From NCBI GenBank assembly GCA_964019695.1, contig OZ026525.1:70229753-70293752 (forward strand): DNA of 64,000 nucleotides, read 5' to 3'. The notes beneath the pieces are model-generated. The model saw only the letters and a list, made by a program, of their open reading frames with translations, was not told the DNA's origin and searched no databases. This document shows positions 1 through 11,712 of this stretch, piece after piece. Position 1 is the stretch's first letter; the number at the start of each line of letters is the position of its first letter. The DNA is from Loripinus fragilis (Eukaryota > Mollusca > Bivalvia > Lucinida > Lucinidae). The position numbers and the translations under genes were made by a program.

Positions 1-1439
1 GTGGCTGATAAAAGCCTTTGCTCTGACGTTTTAAAACCTACGCATATTTAATGATTTTGTGTGTCATTATACATGCATAGGGATCTAACATGAGTGCTCA
101 TCATTTATTGAATTTATTAAACGAGTTGGGGAAAAGAGATAAAATGCGAGGCTTGTCGGGAATGTATATGTTTTTCGCAAAGAGTTTAATAAATTCAATA
201 ATACAGGAGTACAAATGTTAGATGCTTTTTATCATATGACATTAAATTATTTTGAACTCCATTTTTTGGCGTAAAACATTAGGGTTTTGTCATATGTGTG
301 ACGTGAAAAGCGTCATTTCTTTACGTGTCCCGAAAATCTGTAAACAACCACTAGTGGTTTATCGATTTTTATGCATGGCGTTATTTCATTTCCACAGGCG
401 ACGTCTTATGATAAAGTTAGTTAGTACAAAAATAAAATTTTCTTAACAACAAAAAAGCGACCTAACATATTTTTTCTAAAACAGTAACATTTTCCAGGTC
501 AACCAGGGGTTGTTGAAGCCCTCGCTTTTTAGGCTCAGTCAGAAGTCAATGCTTAGAAAATCTGCATTTAGTCATTAGGAGACTGAAGGGTTTTACTCTT
601 TCTACTGCACAGGTTTATATAAACAAAAATGCTCAGCGCAAAATTGTAAATATTTTCTTATCTATATGTTTTAGCATATGTTTTGGGTGCTCAAAGGAAA
701 CGTCTCATTGAGACGGTTCTTTTGAGTACCTACAACATATGTTTTGGTTGAGAAATAAGATAATCTTTATTCTGTTACGCACTCTAAACTAAAGGCCTGT
801 TTATAGTAAGTGATAATTAGATTCAAGTATGGGTCCCTAACAGTCTGATAAGCCATTTTGATGTACTTGATTTGGCTACAGACACTACAGACAGTCTATT
901 ATCAGTTTGATCTAAATAGCCACCTATTAACACATATATAGGTCTTTAAGAGCAGTTGTGTCTCTGTCGAGATCCAATCGGGAAAGTCCAGCACAATTCA
1001 AGAATCGAGTCAAGCCTCGGGTGTAAGTAAGGCGCATTACGCGTAGTACTATGTACGAAAATGCTCCATTTTGTTAGTCGAAACCGGCGTAAGGAAAATT
1101 AGTTCTGTAGTATGTGGGTTCAGCCCTATTAAAATTACTTATTCTGATACCCGAAAAGTTTAATCAGCAGAATAAATGAAGTTTATGTATTTTCAATAAA
1201 ATATCGCTATTTTATTGTAAAGTATAAACTTCATTTATAACCGTTTATTTTGTTGTAATCACACTTGTTGTTGGGTTGGCATGGTTTCTGTGACGTCAGC
1301 GTAGATCTTCGATGTACATCCGAAGGATGATTCCACGGAATTGGCCGAGGCAGTTCCGATTGTGTTGAGACCGTGCATTTGCAGAGGTTATTCGATAAAA
1401 ACAGACGTCTCATGATCCTGTCTGTTTAACTGTTTTCAG
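1..1439. other. Noncoding sequence upstream of the visible ZP exons
   Basis: No convincing coding exon is visible. Two hairpin-forming stretches are present. At about 672-742 the arms GGGTGCTCAAAGG and CCTTTTGAGTACCC-like pair around a CTCATTGAG centre. At about 1171-1238 an AATGAAGTTTATG arm pairs with its complement. Related GAGCACCCAAAAGCT words recur near 39640 and 40360, so the first hairpin belongs to a dispersed repeat family. Earlier exons of the ZP gene probably lie beyond the left edge or are unrecognised here. Confidence 0.5.
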
Positions 1440-4400
1440 ATGCGCAGTGGACACAGATTTGTTTCCCCACTTTACCCGTACCAGCCAGGGAGTTCTGACT
1501 GCCACCTTTGGAGCCTTCAGAACAACAGATCTTAATGGGGGCTCAGTGGCTATGCCTTTCTCTTGCACCATGGAAGTTTGTCTTGGATCATGTTCTGCGG
1601 TAGGTCATTATGTAGAATTAGACCAGCAAAAACAAAATTGAACCGTGACATGTGATTTCCAACAATGTGGCATTTTGACTAGTGTAGACACAGACGAGCA
1701 TTTGCAGCCTCATTGTAAGTTTAGAAACTCCAAACAATGTTGAATCAGTAGCTTAACACTCACGGATTATTCAAGCGTCTAGCAAAGCCTCTGATCAGAC
1801 TGCGCGTATGCACAGGCTGATCTGAGGATTTTCTAGTCGCACATACCACATAGTTGGAAATCCCATGCCAGGGCTCAAATTTGGTATTTGTCTCATAAGC
1901 AACCAGCAAAGACTCAACTTCTGGCACCGAATACTAATTAACATCATCATGGGTCATGCATGTGACTGCCAGTTGCAAACTCCCCAACAGTGGCAACTTC
2001 CTTTCAGTTGGTCTCTGAACCGGAAGTATAACACTGTGGGGAGTTTGTGCCAGTTGGTATTTCTTATTATTCTGCAAAAGATCGTGTAAAACAAATGCAA
2101 TAAACTTTATATGAACATGTCCTATTTGGTGTAAATATCATACATGCGGTTTTTGACTTATATCTAGAAAAAATGCAAAATCCCCGTAAAACCTATTATG
2201 GAGTTTTGACAATAATATTATGAATGTCAAAATAATTAATCATAGCTAGAACATTATCAGTACTGAAATAATTTGGCAGCCATCTTGAATAAATGAAAAC
2301 GCTCTAGGACTGCATTCCTTCAGTTTGGTTCTTCTTAGACTGGCTCCAGTCCTTAAAACAATTTTTCATCAATGTGTCATATCATATACTTGTAGCTAGT
2401 CTAACTCTGATGGCTCTCTTTTAATAAAACAGAGCCATCAGAGTTAGACTGGCTACAAGCATATGATATGACACATTGATAAAAAAATGTTTAGGACTGG
2501 AGCCAGTCTAGGTTCTTCTTTAAAGGTAAATAAAAGAATCAAAAAAATGACACATAAGTTCCATTTATTGTATGTGCCCAAATTTTATGTTGGATTATTT
2601 TATAATTGTGTTTAAACATGCACTTACAGAGATTATGATATATGTACAAACATGATAAAGAAAAAATAACCCTTTACTCACAAGGCCATTTTTAGATCAT
2701 GACATCATTTTCTACTTTTAGACAGCATTGAAAAAAACAAGAAAAATTCAGATAGGTTTAAAGTACATTTGAAAATATTATGGAAAATGATAATTTCCAT
2801 GGTATTTACAAATACATGCTATTTCAAAGGCGTCAAAAGGCGTTATTATGTAGTATAGGGTTACATGGCTAGTATTTGTTGTACAATACATGATATTTCA
2901 AATGCGACAAAATGCGTCATTATGGAGTGTAGGGTTACATGGCTAATATTTGTTGTAAAATACATGATATTTCAAAGGCGTCAAAAGGCGTTATTATGAA
3001 GTAAATGGTTAAATGGCTAGTGTTTGTTGTACAATACATGATATTCCAAGGCGTCAAAGGCGTTATTATGGAGTAAAGGGTTAAATGGCTTGTATACGTT
3101 GTACAATACATGATATTTCAAAGGCGCCAAAAGGCGTTATTATGGAGTAAATGGTTAAATGGCTGTTATTTGTTGTACAATACATGATATTTCAAAGGCC
3201 TAAAACGGCGTTATTATTGACTAAATGGTTAAATGACTAGTATTTGTTGCACGAAACATGATATTTCAAAGGTGCCAAAATGCGTTATTATGGAGTCTAG
3301 GGTTACATGGCTAGTATTTGTCATACAATACATGATATTTCAAAGGCGTCAAACGGCGTTATTATGGAGTATAGGGTTACATGGCTAGTATTTGTTGTAC
3401 AATACATGATATTTCAAAGGCGCTAAAAGTTTTGGCGCCTTTGAAATATAATGCATAGTACAACGAAAAAGGCGTTATTATGGAGTAAAGGGTTAAATGG
3501 CTAGTATTTGTTCTACAATATATGATATTTCAAAGGCGTCAAAAGGCGTTATTATGGAGTTTAGGGTTACATGGCTAGCATTTGTTTTACAATACATGAT
3601 ATTTCAAAGGCGTCAAAAGGCATTATTATGGAGTAAAGAGTTAAATGGCTGTTATTTGTTGTACAATACATGATATATTAAAGGCACGAGAAGGCATTAT
3701 TATGGAGTAAATGATTGATTGGCTAGTATTTGTTGTACAATACATGATATTTCAAAGGCATCAAAAGGCGTTATTATGGAGTAAAGTGTTACATGACTAG
3801 TATTTGTTACCCAATACATGATATTGTAAAGGCGCCAAAAGGCGTTATTATGGAGTATAGGGATACATGGCTAGTATTTCTTGTACAATATATGCTATTT
3901 CAAATGCACCAAACGGCGTTATTATTGAGTATAGGGTTACATGGCTAATATTTGTTGTACAATATATGGCATTTCAAAGGCACCAAAATGCAATATTATG
4001 GAGTTGACGGTTACATGGCTAGTATTTGCTGTGCAATACATGGTATTACAAAGGCGCCAAAAGGCATTGTTATGGAGTATAAGGTTACATGGCTAGTATT
4101 TGTTGTGCAATACATGATATTTCAAAGGCACGAGAAGGCGTTATTATGGAGTAAATGATTGATTGGCTAGTATTTGTTGTACAAGACTTGATATTTCAAA
4201 GGCGTCAAAAGGCGTTATTACGTTGTGTAAATGGTAAAAAGGCTAGTATTTGTTGTACAATACATGAGCCGTGACATGAGATTTCCAACCATGTGGTATG
4301 TGCGACCAGCAAAGCCTCAGATCAGCCTGCGCATACGCGCAGTCTGATCAGAGCCTTTGCTTGTCGCTTGAATAATCTATGACTGTAAATCTACTGACTG

Positions 4401-6263
4401 AACACCATTTGGAATGTCTTACCTTAAAAGAAGGCTGCACGGATCGCCTGAGTCTACACTTGTCAAAATGTCACATTGTTGGAAATCACATGACGCGGCT
4501 CAGTTATGATATTCCAAAGGCGTCAAAAGGCGTTATTATGGAGTAAAGGGTTAAACGCCTCGTATTTGTTGTACAATACATGATATTTCAAAGGCATCAA
4601 AAGGCGTTAAATATTATAGAGTAAATTATTTGTTGTACAGACGACCTGCAGTGATAGTAATGATGGCTGGGGCAGAAAGAGAAGACAGGCTGATGGGAAA
4701 GGGAGTGGAGTTGAAGATATAGCTGCTGGATCTACCATCTCTATCAGTACAGAGGAAGTTGTCATTGAAAGTAAGTTACATCATAATAAAATCAATTGTT
4801 TATCTGCTACTGTCGTCTGCTGATTGCATTTCAACAGTTTGCACCCAGATCAGGCCTGACAATATGTCAGGCCTGATCTGGTTCCAAATTGTTTGAAGCG
4901 CTGATCAATGACATTCATGAAAATAAAAAAAAGTTCATTTTGAAAATAAAATCAACAGACGACAAAAAATATGAAAGAGAAGTGCAGCAGACGAGAAACG
5001 AAGTGGAATAGAGGATATAGCTGCTGCATCTTCTATATAATCTCAGTCACTACAGAGGAAGTTGTCATTGAAAGTAAGCTACAATAGCATAGCTAGTGTC
5101 GTCTGCTGAAAACATTTGAAAGCAGTTTTGACGCAGATCAGGCCTGACATTTTGTCAGACCTGATCTGGTTCCAAACTGTTTGAAACACTAACCAATGGG
5201 ACTCATGAAAGAGTTTTTCCAAAAAAGGTTCATTTTGAAAATAAAATCAGCAGACAATAAAACGTATGAAAGAGAAAAGCAGCAGACGAGAAAGAGAGTT
5301 GTCATTGAAAGTAAGTTACATCGTTAAATTAATAAAACATGTAATTGTGAACAAGAAAAGCCAGAATCATACTTCTAAAGTAAAGAAGAAGGCAAAGATC
5401 AGGAATCAATACAATCAAGTTGCACCTGACCCGAGACACCAAATTATGGGAAAGTGACATAACACAAGAAAATATCACACACACGAGAGCCAAGAGGTCA
5501 GCTCTTTCCCAGCAGGTGATCATAAGGCTGTAAACAATAAACTAGACAGTAAGCTAATAAAGGCAAACATGAAATGTAAATAACAAAAAAGATCCTAAAA
5601 AGAAGCACCGCCTTTGAACCGTCAATAAAAAATTACTGGAGGTCTTAAACATGTTTAACAGTACCAACCTCACCTAAATTCTGACGTGAGTCAAGGCACA
5701 TAGATGTTTGGTTCGCATGAAAAGTCCCTAACTTATCGATGCAACATCGAAGCCCACTTATGACATCAAGAAGAAGAACAACTCTACCATGAGTGTGAGG
5801 GTGGGATAGAAATTCGATGACGAAGATCACCGTAAGGCGTTTGGCATCATGATGTTTGCTCTGTGTGTGCGTGCGTGCGAGCGTGTGTGCGTGCGCGTGT
5901 GTGTGTAAAAATACCTAATGATATTATTTCTCAGAAGCACTTTATGGATTAATCATCAGCAGTTTTAGTTTTTAAATTATTCCATGAACAGACCAAAAAT
6001 TGAACTTATTTCTAAAATGAATGTAAGATAAAAACGTTTTCATAAGAATGAAATTTTTATTTCGTTTAGGTCCAGAAGACAAGGGCGACATGTGCATGAA
6101 CCAGGGAGCTTTCGTTGCCATAGTGATTATGATGGTTTCCGGTTTGATAGTGACATCAATATTATCAGTAGTGATGTTCAAGAAGCTCCAAGAGAAAACA
6201 GACATCTTGAAGAAACTGGGACCCGGTAACCAAATGACATCTGTATCTATACCAATTGCGTAA
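1440..6263 (+). CDS. ZP-domain type I membrane protein, last three exons (5' partial)
   Basis: Three exons join in phase. Exon 1440-1599 follows acceptor TTTTCAG, ends at GCG/GTAGGT, and encodes the end of a ZP-C subdomain (CAVDTDLFPHF, ATFGAFRTTD, then FSCTMEVCLGSCSA). Exon 4641-4770 follows acceptor TTGTTGTACAG and ends at GAAA/GTAAGT. It supplies TTCSDSNDGWG, a furin-type RKRRQ site and STEEVVIE. Exon 6070-6263 follows TTTCGTTTAG and encodes a short juxtamembrane piece, a hydrophobic segment (AFVAIVIMMVSGLIVTSILS), a basic stop-transfer region and a tail ending SIPIA. Junction phases are 0 and 1, and the split Ser codon is completed correctly. ZP proteins are secreted or membrane proteins that polymerise after cleavage at the furin site. 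Upstream exons are missing. The first intron is filled by MITEs and a minisatellite. The family call is strong; the specific gene is unknown. Confidence 0.85.
1640..1876 (-). mobile_element. GAGCCGTGACATG-family MITE, copy 1
   Basis: A 237 bp unit begins GAACCGTGACATGTGATTTCC and ends in its approximate inverse, GGAAATCCCATGCCAGGGCTC. Inside are the family's CAGACTGCGC / GCACAGGCTGATC words. It has no coding capacity. It is inverted relative to the copies at 4266 and 7344, and lies in a ZP-gene intron. Confidence 0.75.
2336..2510. repeat. Near-perfect 175 bp palindrome (hairpin MITE)
   Basis: The arms start TAGACTGGCTCCAGTCC and end GGACTGGAGCCAGTCTA. They run inwards through a long CATATGATATGACACATTGAT-type match to a short AT-rich loop near 2417-2432. 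A foldback element in the ZP intron; no TSD was defined. Confidence 0.75.
2813..4640. repeat. 74 bp minisatellite array
   Basis: About 20 diverged head-to-tail units, each with the words TACATGATATTTCAAAGGCG, GGCGTTATTATGGAGT and GGCTAGTATTTGTTGTACAA. Two successive anchors at 2887 and 2961 give a 74 bp period. One unit (about 3429-3465) is inverted and makes a local hairpin. A MITE interrupts the array at 4266-4501. The last unit ends in TTGTTGTACAG, which serves as the 3' splice site of the next ZP exon. Confidence 0.85.
4266..4501 (+). mobile_element. GAGCCGTGACATG-family MITE, copy 2
   Basis: A 236 bp element from GAGCCGTGACATGAG to CATGACGCGGCTC, inserted inside a unit of the 74 bp minisatellite. 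The array sequence TACATGATATT resumes after it. It must postdate the array unit it splits. A clear TSD was not identified. Confidence 0.8.
4641..5312 (+). repeat. Tandem duplication of a ZP exon and its intron flank
   Basis: The segment with the furin-site exon is present three times. The good copy is 4641-4770. A degraded copy lies at about 4958-5080, with in-frame stops but the same GAGGAAGTTGTCATTGAAA/GTAAG donor. A short copy at about 5250-5312 again ends GTTGTCATTGAAAGTAAGTT. Between them a palindrome around GATCAGGCCTGACA is also repeated (about 4849-4885 and 5132-5170). Only the first copy keeps an open frame. Confidence 0.75.
5862..5907. repeat. GT/GC-rich microsatellite
   Basis: Alternating purine-pyrimidine tract (GTGTGTGCGTGCGTGCGAGC and similar) in the last visible ZP intron. 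Such tracts are typically length-polymorphic. Confidence 0.8.
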
Positions 6264-7061
6264 AAGGAGAACAAAAAGCCAAAGTCTGAGATTGAAACTA
6301 TTTGACTGACATTTTACTGTAAAACACTTTATTTTCGTGGCATCAAAATTTGGCGATTTTAAAAGATATATTTATTGGCGTAGTTTTATTTTGCCTTTTC
6401 TTTATTTAACGACCTTTTAAGTACATGTAATTTCTTTTTCTCATTGGGGCCACTATTAAAGGTAAAACTATGCTCGCAACATATTCTTCTACCTTTCAGT
6501 ACATGTACGAGTAATTCGTTTTTTCATAAGGACTACTATTAAAGGCAAAAATATGCTACCTGTGGTAGCATATTCTCTCGGTTCCAGTATATTTATACTG
6601 GGTCCGAGAATTGTTTTCCTTTCAGAGTAGCCCCTTTAAAGTAAGGGTTTTGTCCCTGCGTGAACAGACACTTACTGTTATTCTAAAGGTGTTATATTAA
6701 TACAGATCCCAACATACTATAGCTGAGTGCCCATTCATTACATATTGTGTATCTGAATTGAAAATGGTTTTCGCGTTCTTCTATTTTGGAGATTTTCGTT
6801 AATATCACCAATATCGCCAAATTTAAATTTTCACCCAAAGAAGTGTTTTACAGCATTTGGGCCTCGTCGTGAGAAAACCTGATTTTCTCGCATGGGAACC
6901 ACCAAGAAGCTGATCAGAATACGCATTTGCGGAGTCTGATCAGCATCTTTGGTATTCCTTTTATAGAAGATAGATAAGCTACATTTGCTAAACGATTACT
7001 TTGAAACATGATAGCTCGTTTCTGTAGCTGAACAGGAAGGAAATACTTGGTTGCGAACCGG

Positions 7062-7240
7062 GAATGCGGCAATCGAAAATGCCAATACTATCGAGGAACG
7101 TAGGTCAAAATCGTTAGAAACAGAGTTTTTGATTGCCATTTGTCGCCACACTGGCGACAAATGGCAATCGAAAACACCGTTTCTATCTAATTTTGATCCG
7201 CGTTCGTCTGTTGTTTACGTTTATGATTGCGGCTTACCCC
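7062..7240. repeat. Palindromic repeat with perfect inner hairpin
   Basis: The inner arms GATTGCCATTTGTCGCCA and TGGCGACAAATGGCAATC are perfect complements around CAC (about 7131-7169). Outer arms continue imperfectly: GTCAAAATCGTTAGAAAC pairs with GTTTCTATCTAATTTTGATC. A foldback MITE. Confidence 0.75.
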
Positions 7241-7343
7241 GTGTGTAGACATATTTCCTCGCGACTAGGCCCATTTTTGTCTTTGCATCGAATCATGATC
7301 AAATAAACTATAAGCTTACAATAACTTGTTTATTTCTTAATAT

Positions 7344-7580
7344 GAGCCGTGACATGAGATTTCCAACAATGTGGTATGTGCGACCAGCAAAGCCTCAGAT
7401 TAGCCTGCGCATATGTGCAGTCTGATCAGAGCCTTTGCTAATCCCTTGAGTATTCTATGAGTGTTAAGCTACTGACTGAACACAATTTGGTGTTTCTAAG
7501 CTTAAAAGGAGGCTGCACAGGTTCCTCTGAGTCTACACTTGTCAAAATGCCACATTGTTGGAAATCACATGTCACGGCTC
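7344..7580 (+). mobile_element. GAGCCGTGACATG-family MITE, copy 3
   Basis: A 237 bp copy with the best preserved ends, GAGCCGTGACATGAGATTTC and GAAATCACATGTCACGGCTC. It has the same orientation and internal words as the copy at 4266. No coding capacity. Confidence 0.85.
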
Positions 7581-8442
7581 AATTATTATTATATACTTTA
7601 TGGGACCAGCTTTTTCTGCTGAGATATCTGTCCTTTAATTCAACTGAAGTTCAACTGTAATGAATATGTGCCAAACAAAACGTTTTGGGCCATATTTTGC
7701 CAGATTCACAAACTATTTGTATGGCAAATGTTTTCAAGCTTTGGTGCTCGAAATTATTAGCCACACAAACTTTCCTATGCCACGTGTTACCAAGCAACCG
7801 AATAAAATGATAATTGCAGTAATCATTGGCATGGCGTTATCTCACTCCCAGACGCGACGTCATGTGATACTTTTAGCGATACCATTTTGTCACACGACAC
7901 GAAGCTCAGTCATCGCTTGGACCCAATATATTCTCGATTTCCATATATTTGAACGACACTCACTCCGACAATATAGCAAAAATGGCGATGTTTTGGTGCC
8001 GCAGACCATATGTTTACTAAGCATACGAGGAATATGAGCTGACCAAGCTTTATAAGAAACTAGCTCTAAAAGTGGGGGTTATAAAAAGTTTCCATTTTAT
8101 AAAAAGCATTTTAGTGCCGTTAAATAACCAATTGAGCCTGTCCTAAATGGTTACCTGTAGGTGCAAGGAGAAAAACAAAAATGGAAAAAAAGAAAATAGG
8201 GCGAAATTGGCAAAGAAAAAATTGTTTTAATGTACGTGTGCAGGGTTCAAAATTTCCCCTGCAGTTGATCATCATTTTTTATACCAAACAACGTTCACTA
8301 TATCTGGAAAACACGTTATGTGCGTATTTGTTTTCATGCTAAACTTTAATTGTGAGTGATAGGCGACTTAAAAATCACACCGTTTTGACAACTCTGGACG
8401 TCCTAATGTGTTTTAACTCATTGCTCTTGAGACAAGGCCTTA

Positions 8443-9735
8443 AGGCCCTGTCACACTACGACGTATAGCACCAACGTATGCCGACGTATGAAAAATTCAG
8501 CAAGTACGTTGGTATACGCTGAGTACGTTAGAAATAAGTTTTAAACACGTTACTAATACGCTATAGTACGGTGGTATACGTTGACATACGGCCAAGAGGT
8601 CCAACATTTTGTGCATCCATAAAAAAATGACAGCGTATGCGAACGTACTGTTTCTATACGTTAGGCATACGCTAGATGTACGCAGCAGGTAAGTTATGCA
8701 TACGTTCAGGTACGTTAGCACCAACGTATCAAAATTTCGCCAAAAACGTTGGTGTACGCTGAATAAGTTAGAGATACGTTATCAATACGTTACGAACACG
8801 CTACAGTACGTTGGTATACGTTGCCATATGACAAAATGGTCCCAAAATTTTGTACTGTTTTATACGTTTGACATAAGTTAGAAGTACGCTACATGTAAGT
8901 TATGCATACGTTAACGTACGTTATTATAGGGATCACACATGTTTTTTCATGCATTAACATTTGCCGGGTCCCGAGGATGCTGTTTGAACACGAGGCCGAT
9001 AGGCCGAGTTTTCAACATCATCCGAGGGACCCGGCAAGTGTTAATGCAGTGAAACAAACATGTGTGATCGTTATTCTTGCATAATAAACCTTATTCCAGC
9101 TCAATTCGCACTGAGAACGCTGCTAAAACATTAAATTGTCCATTTTCTTGCACTGGATTTCTCTAAACAAAATGGCGTCGGCTGTGTACTTTCGAACGTC
9201 ATAACGTCATAACCGTACGCAACGTTTTCGCGAACAAAAACATCGGCGAAATGATCAGTTTGGTCCGCAATGCGTTCCGTATATAACGTCATGCAAATAA
9301 TGCAGGGCTCATTTTAAGTATTTTCAAGTTCAGACCTATGTTCAAACAGCACGCGAATCTCCTGATTTGAACATGGATTTTCGTTCATTTGACAATGGGT
9401 GTAAACAGCTATACGAATAGATATCTATGCAAGAAATGTACAATTCAGCATACGTTAGACGTTCGTTGTGCATAAGTTTCAAGAACGCTAGTGATACGCT
9501 GGGCATACGCTTTTATACGCTGATACAAGTATAAGTTATCATGGTTATGTTACGTCGGGAATAAGTTACTCATAAGTAAGACGTACGTTCTATGCTCGTT
9601 TCGCGTACGCTTTGCATAAGTTCAGAGAGAGGCTTCCTCTGATTTTTTTATTAGATTTCAGCGTATGCCAGCGTACTAGATATATATTTCATACGTCGGC
9701 ATACGTTGGCTAAACGTTATAGTGTGACAGGGCCT
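8443..9735. mobile_element. Harbinger-like non-autonomous element, TTA duplication
   Basis: Ends AGGCCCTGTCACACTA and TAGTGTGACAGGGCCT form inverted repeats flanked by TTA at 8440-8442 and 9736-9738. A 3 bp TWA duplication is typical of PIF/Harbinger transposons, so that class is inferred. The body is packed with degenerate words such as ACGTTGGTATACGCT and TACGTTA on both strands, giving a diffuse inverted structure. Nested inside is a further palindrome at about 8935-9074 (GATCACACATG arms, then GGGTCCCGAGGATG / CATCCGAGGGACCC). There is no transposase frame. Confidence 0.7.
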
Positions 9736-10013
9736 TTAGCCCGAGAGCCGCAATAGGTTTAATCAAGTGGTTGAGGCCACCAGGTTTGAAGGTGTGTTCT
9801 TATGTATAAAAAGTATGCTAAATTCAAAAATCAAAACTCTTAAAAAAATCGGCTGGTACACAAAAGTGCTATGCGCAACGGAATACCCTGGGGTATGCAA
9901 TATCTCAAAATAGCGCTAAAATGGGGGTATCCTTGTAGGTTTATAATTTAAACCATGTAATATTAGTAGTAAAATGGAAATCTTGGCAGCAAACAATATA
10001 TAATGATCAGTGT
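9736..10013. other. Unassigned spacer
   Basis: Nothing recognisable is seen between the Harbinger-like element and the pseudogene fragment. Confidence 0.3.
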
Positions 10014-10640
10014 TCAATATGAAGAAGAAAAAGACATACCAGTTAAGCTTTCTAACACTAATATATAGCAAATTATTAATGAGGATCTGGATGGGGTATA
10101 ATGATTAATGAATAATTGCCCTTTTTTATAATGAATAGTGAATAATAAGCAAAAAATATTATGAATAGGTTTGCCAGGATTAATGTCAGGTGCGGATTTC
10201 CAAATGATGTATTGATACTGCGCACGTTCGACACCTTCGAGAGACGCAGCTCTTGAAGTTGGTAGCCTTTTGCAATTCAGTTTTTTTTTCTCCAAAACAT
10301 CCACGACCTTTACTCAGTGAGTCGAACAATATCGGCGTCTGGCTGATACAATTTACAAACGTATTCACCTAGTGCATCCGTCACACTGCTTTCCAGGGGC
10401 ACTAGGCGGAGGTTACAGAATGCTTCTTGCATAGAGTCTCTAGCATTGCTGAATGCCTGTCAACATGATATCTTGCCGTTTCTTGACAATGGACCAGTTC
10501 ATATCAGCACCCGAAAGTGCATGGAATCCGATCAGAACCCTGATTATGCCATCATTAATGAATTTATTACGCTCAAAAACACCCTCGGTACCTGATGACT
10601 GCTCCGGTCTCGAGATTATAAAACTACTGATGCTCAACGT
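10014..10640 (-). pseudogene. Decayed fragment of a FEN/XPG-like nuclease gene family
   Basis: Two minus-strand reading frames preserve pieces of one protein. Around 10440-10637 it reads RVLIGFHALSGADMN, matching in position and character the FTGCDTVSAF helix-hairpin region of the larger copy at 25.2-29.8 kb. Around 10150-10304 it reads KKLNCKRLPTSRAAS followed by VERAQYQYIIWK, a typical downstream part of this family by my recollection. The pieces are in different frames and catalytic parts are absent, so the copy is dead. The family assignment is by eye. Confidence 0.5.
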
Positions 10641-10680
10641 AACTGAGCACGAAATTTATCCTGCCGATAAATTAAAACAC

Positions 10681-10715
10681 GCAAGCACGCACGCACGCAC
10701 ACACACACACACACC
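10681..10715. repeat. GCAC/CA microsatellite
   Basis: A short run of GCAC units grades into CA dinucleotides. Confidence 0.8.
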
Positions 10716-11339
10716 AAAATTAACTTGCATTATTCCTGGTAATAACAGTAAGATTGAAAACGGTCTAGAATCTAATCAGCTGGCTTACAATTCAGCTGAT
10801 CATGTAACTATAAGCCATTTGATCAGGATCTCCACTGTTTTCAAAACAAGATTTAATATGATGGCGTTGTGTTGATATGGCGTCGTTTTTTTTTTCTTTT
10901 CTTTTTTCCCCCCCTTTTTTGTTTGTTAACTCATCAGCGTAATTTTTGTGGGAAGACGCGGCGTCTGATCAGGGTCTCCACTATTTGTTTACAGAAAGTT
11001 ATATTAAAATTTGAATAAAAATGAAAAATACCACTCAGAAACCATTAAAACGGAAATGGACTGGTTCAATGGATAAGAGTGAGAAATTCCATTTATCTAT
11101 ACAATTTATTTATTTATTTATTATTCGGCTTAAATGGGTTAACGTATACAAGTGTTAGTAATTATGATCCCATTATTTATGGCTGCTCCCATTATGTGTG
11201 GAGTGTTTGTGCTTGGTCCGTGCAATGACCTGCAATATACGTCACTGGTCCGTGTTATGTGATACAGATCATTGCGTAGACTTTTTTACTGTAATTATAT
11301 TCTTGCTTTTTGTGCGCGTCTTTGTTTGTCTGTGTGCTG
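10716..11339. other. Unassigned spacer
   Basis: AT-rich sequence with a T-rich tract near 10885-10920. No gene or element was recognised. Confidence 0.3.
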
Positions 11340-11582
11340 CCCCCGAGTTTATAAACCTTTTTCACTCTCAACTCAACTGAGCATGAAATTTATCATGCTC
11401 ATAGCTGTTAAAATGCCAACAATGGTTAACATTTTAACAGCTATTAGCATGATAAATGCAACATCTGCATGAGAGTTCTAAAGCAAGACACATAATCATT
11501 TTCCAGCATTTTGGTTATTTTGAGCAGTTGAAATTTCATGCTCACTTGAGGTGAGCATAAAAATGTTTTTTATAACCCCGGG
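11340..11582. mobile_element. Short TIR element (MITE)
   Basis: The ends CCCCGAGTTTATAAACCTTTTT and TTTTTTATAACCCCGGGG are imperfect inverted repeats. Inside, TGAGCATGAAATTTATCATGC and its inverse form nested hairpins, as do TAGCTGTTAAAATG / CATTTTAACAGCTA. No coding frame. Confidence 0.6.
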
Positions 11583-11712
11583 GTCTGGTGTCTCTTCTCC
11601 ATGGTATCATGAATTGGCCTGGGATCTGTGGTTGTGCCATCTCCTGTTCATACTCACTCTTTTTTTAATGTTTTATATAGTTTGTGTGTGGGGTAGTGGG
11701 GGGGGGGCATGA

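Larger units (their letters stand above)
6264..8442. other. 3' flank of the ZP gene and repeats
   Basis: Apart from the two repeats listed separately (7062-7240 and 7344-7580), no gene is seen. Small hairpins occur, for example TCTCGGTTCCAGTA / TACTGGGTCCGAGA at 6571-6604. No polyadenylation signal could be assigned to the ZP gene with confidence. Confidence 0.4.

Noticed and set aside
933..1022. Possible upstream ZP exon (acceptor AAGAGCAG, donor near GTGTAAGT)
   Set aside because: The encoded sequence (RESPAQFKNRVKPRV) does not match what should precede the ZP-C cysteine; phase fit alone is weak.
2813..4640. CRISPR-like array
   Set aside because: Units are contiguous and diverged without unique spacers; a eukaryotic minisatellite.
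7457..8037. Plus-strand frames in and after MITE copy 3
   Set aside because: The first is MITE sequence shared with the copy at 17.7 kb; the second has no recognisable motif.
10453..10875. 140-codon plus-strand frame
   Set aside because: Antisense shadow of the nuclease-like pseudogene plus a CA repeat.
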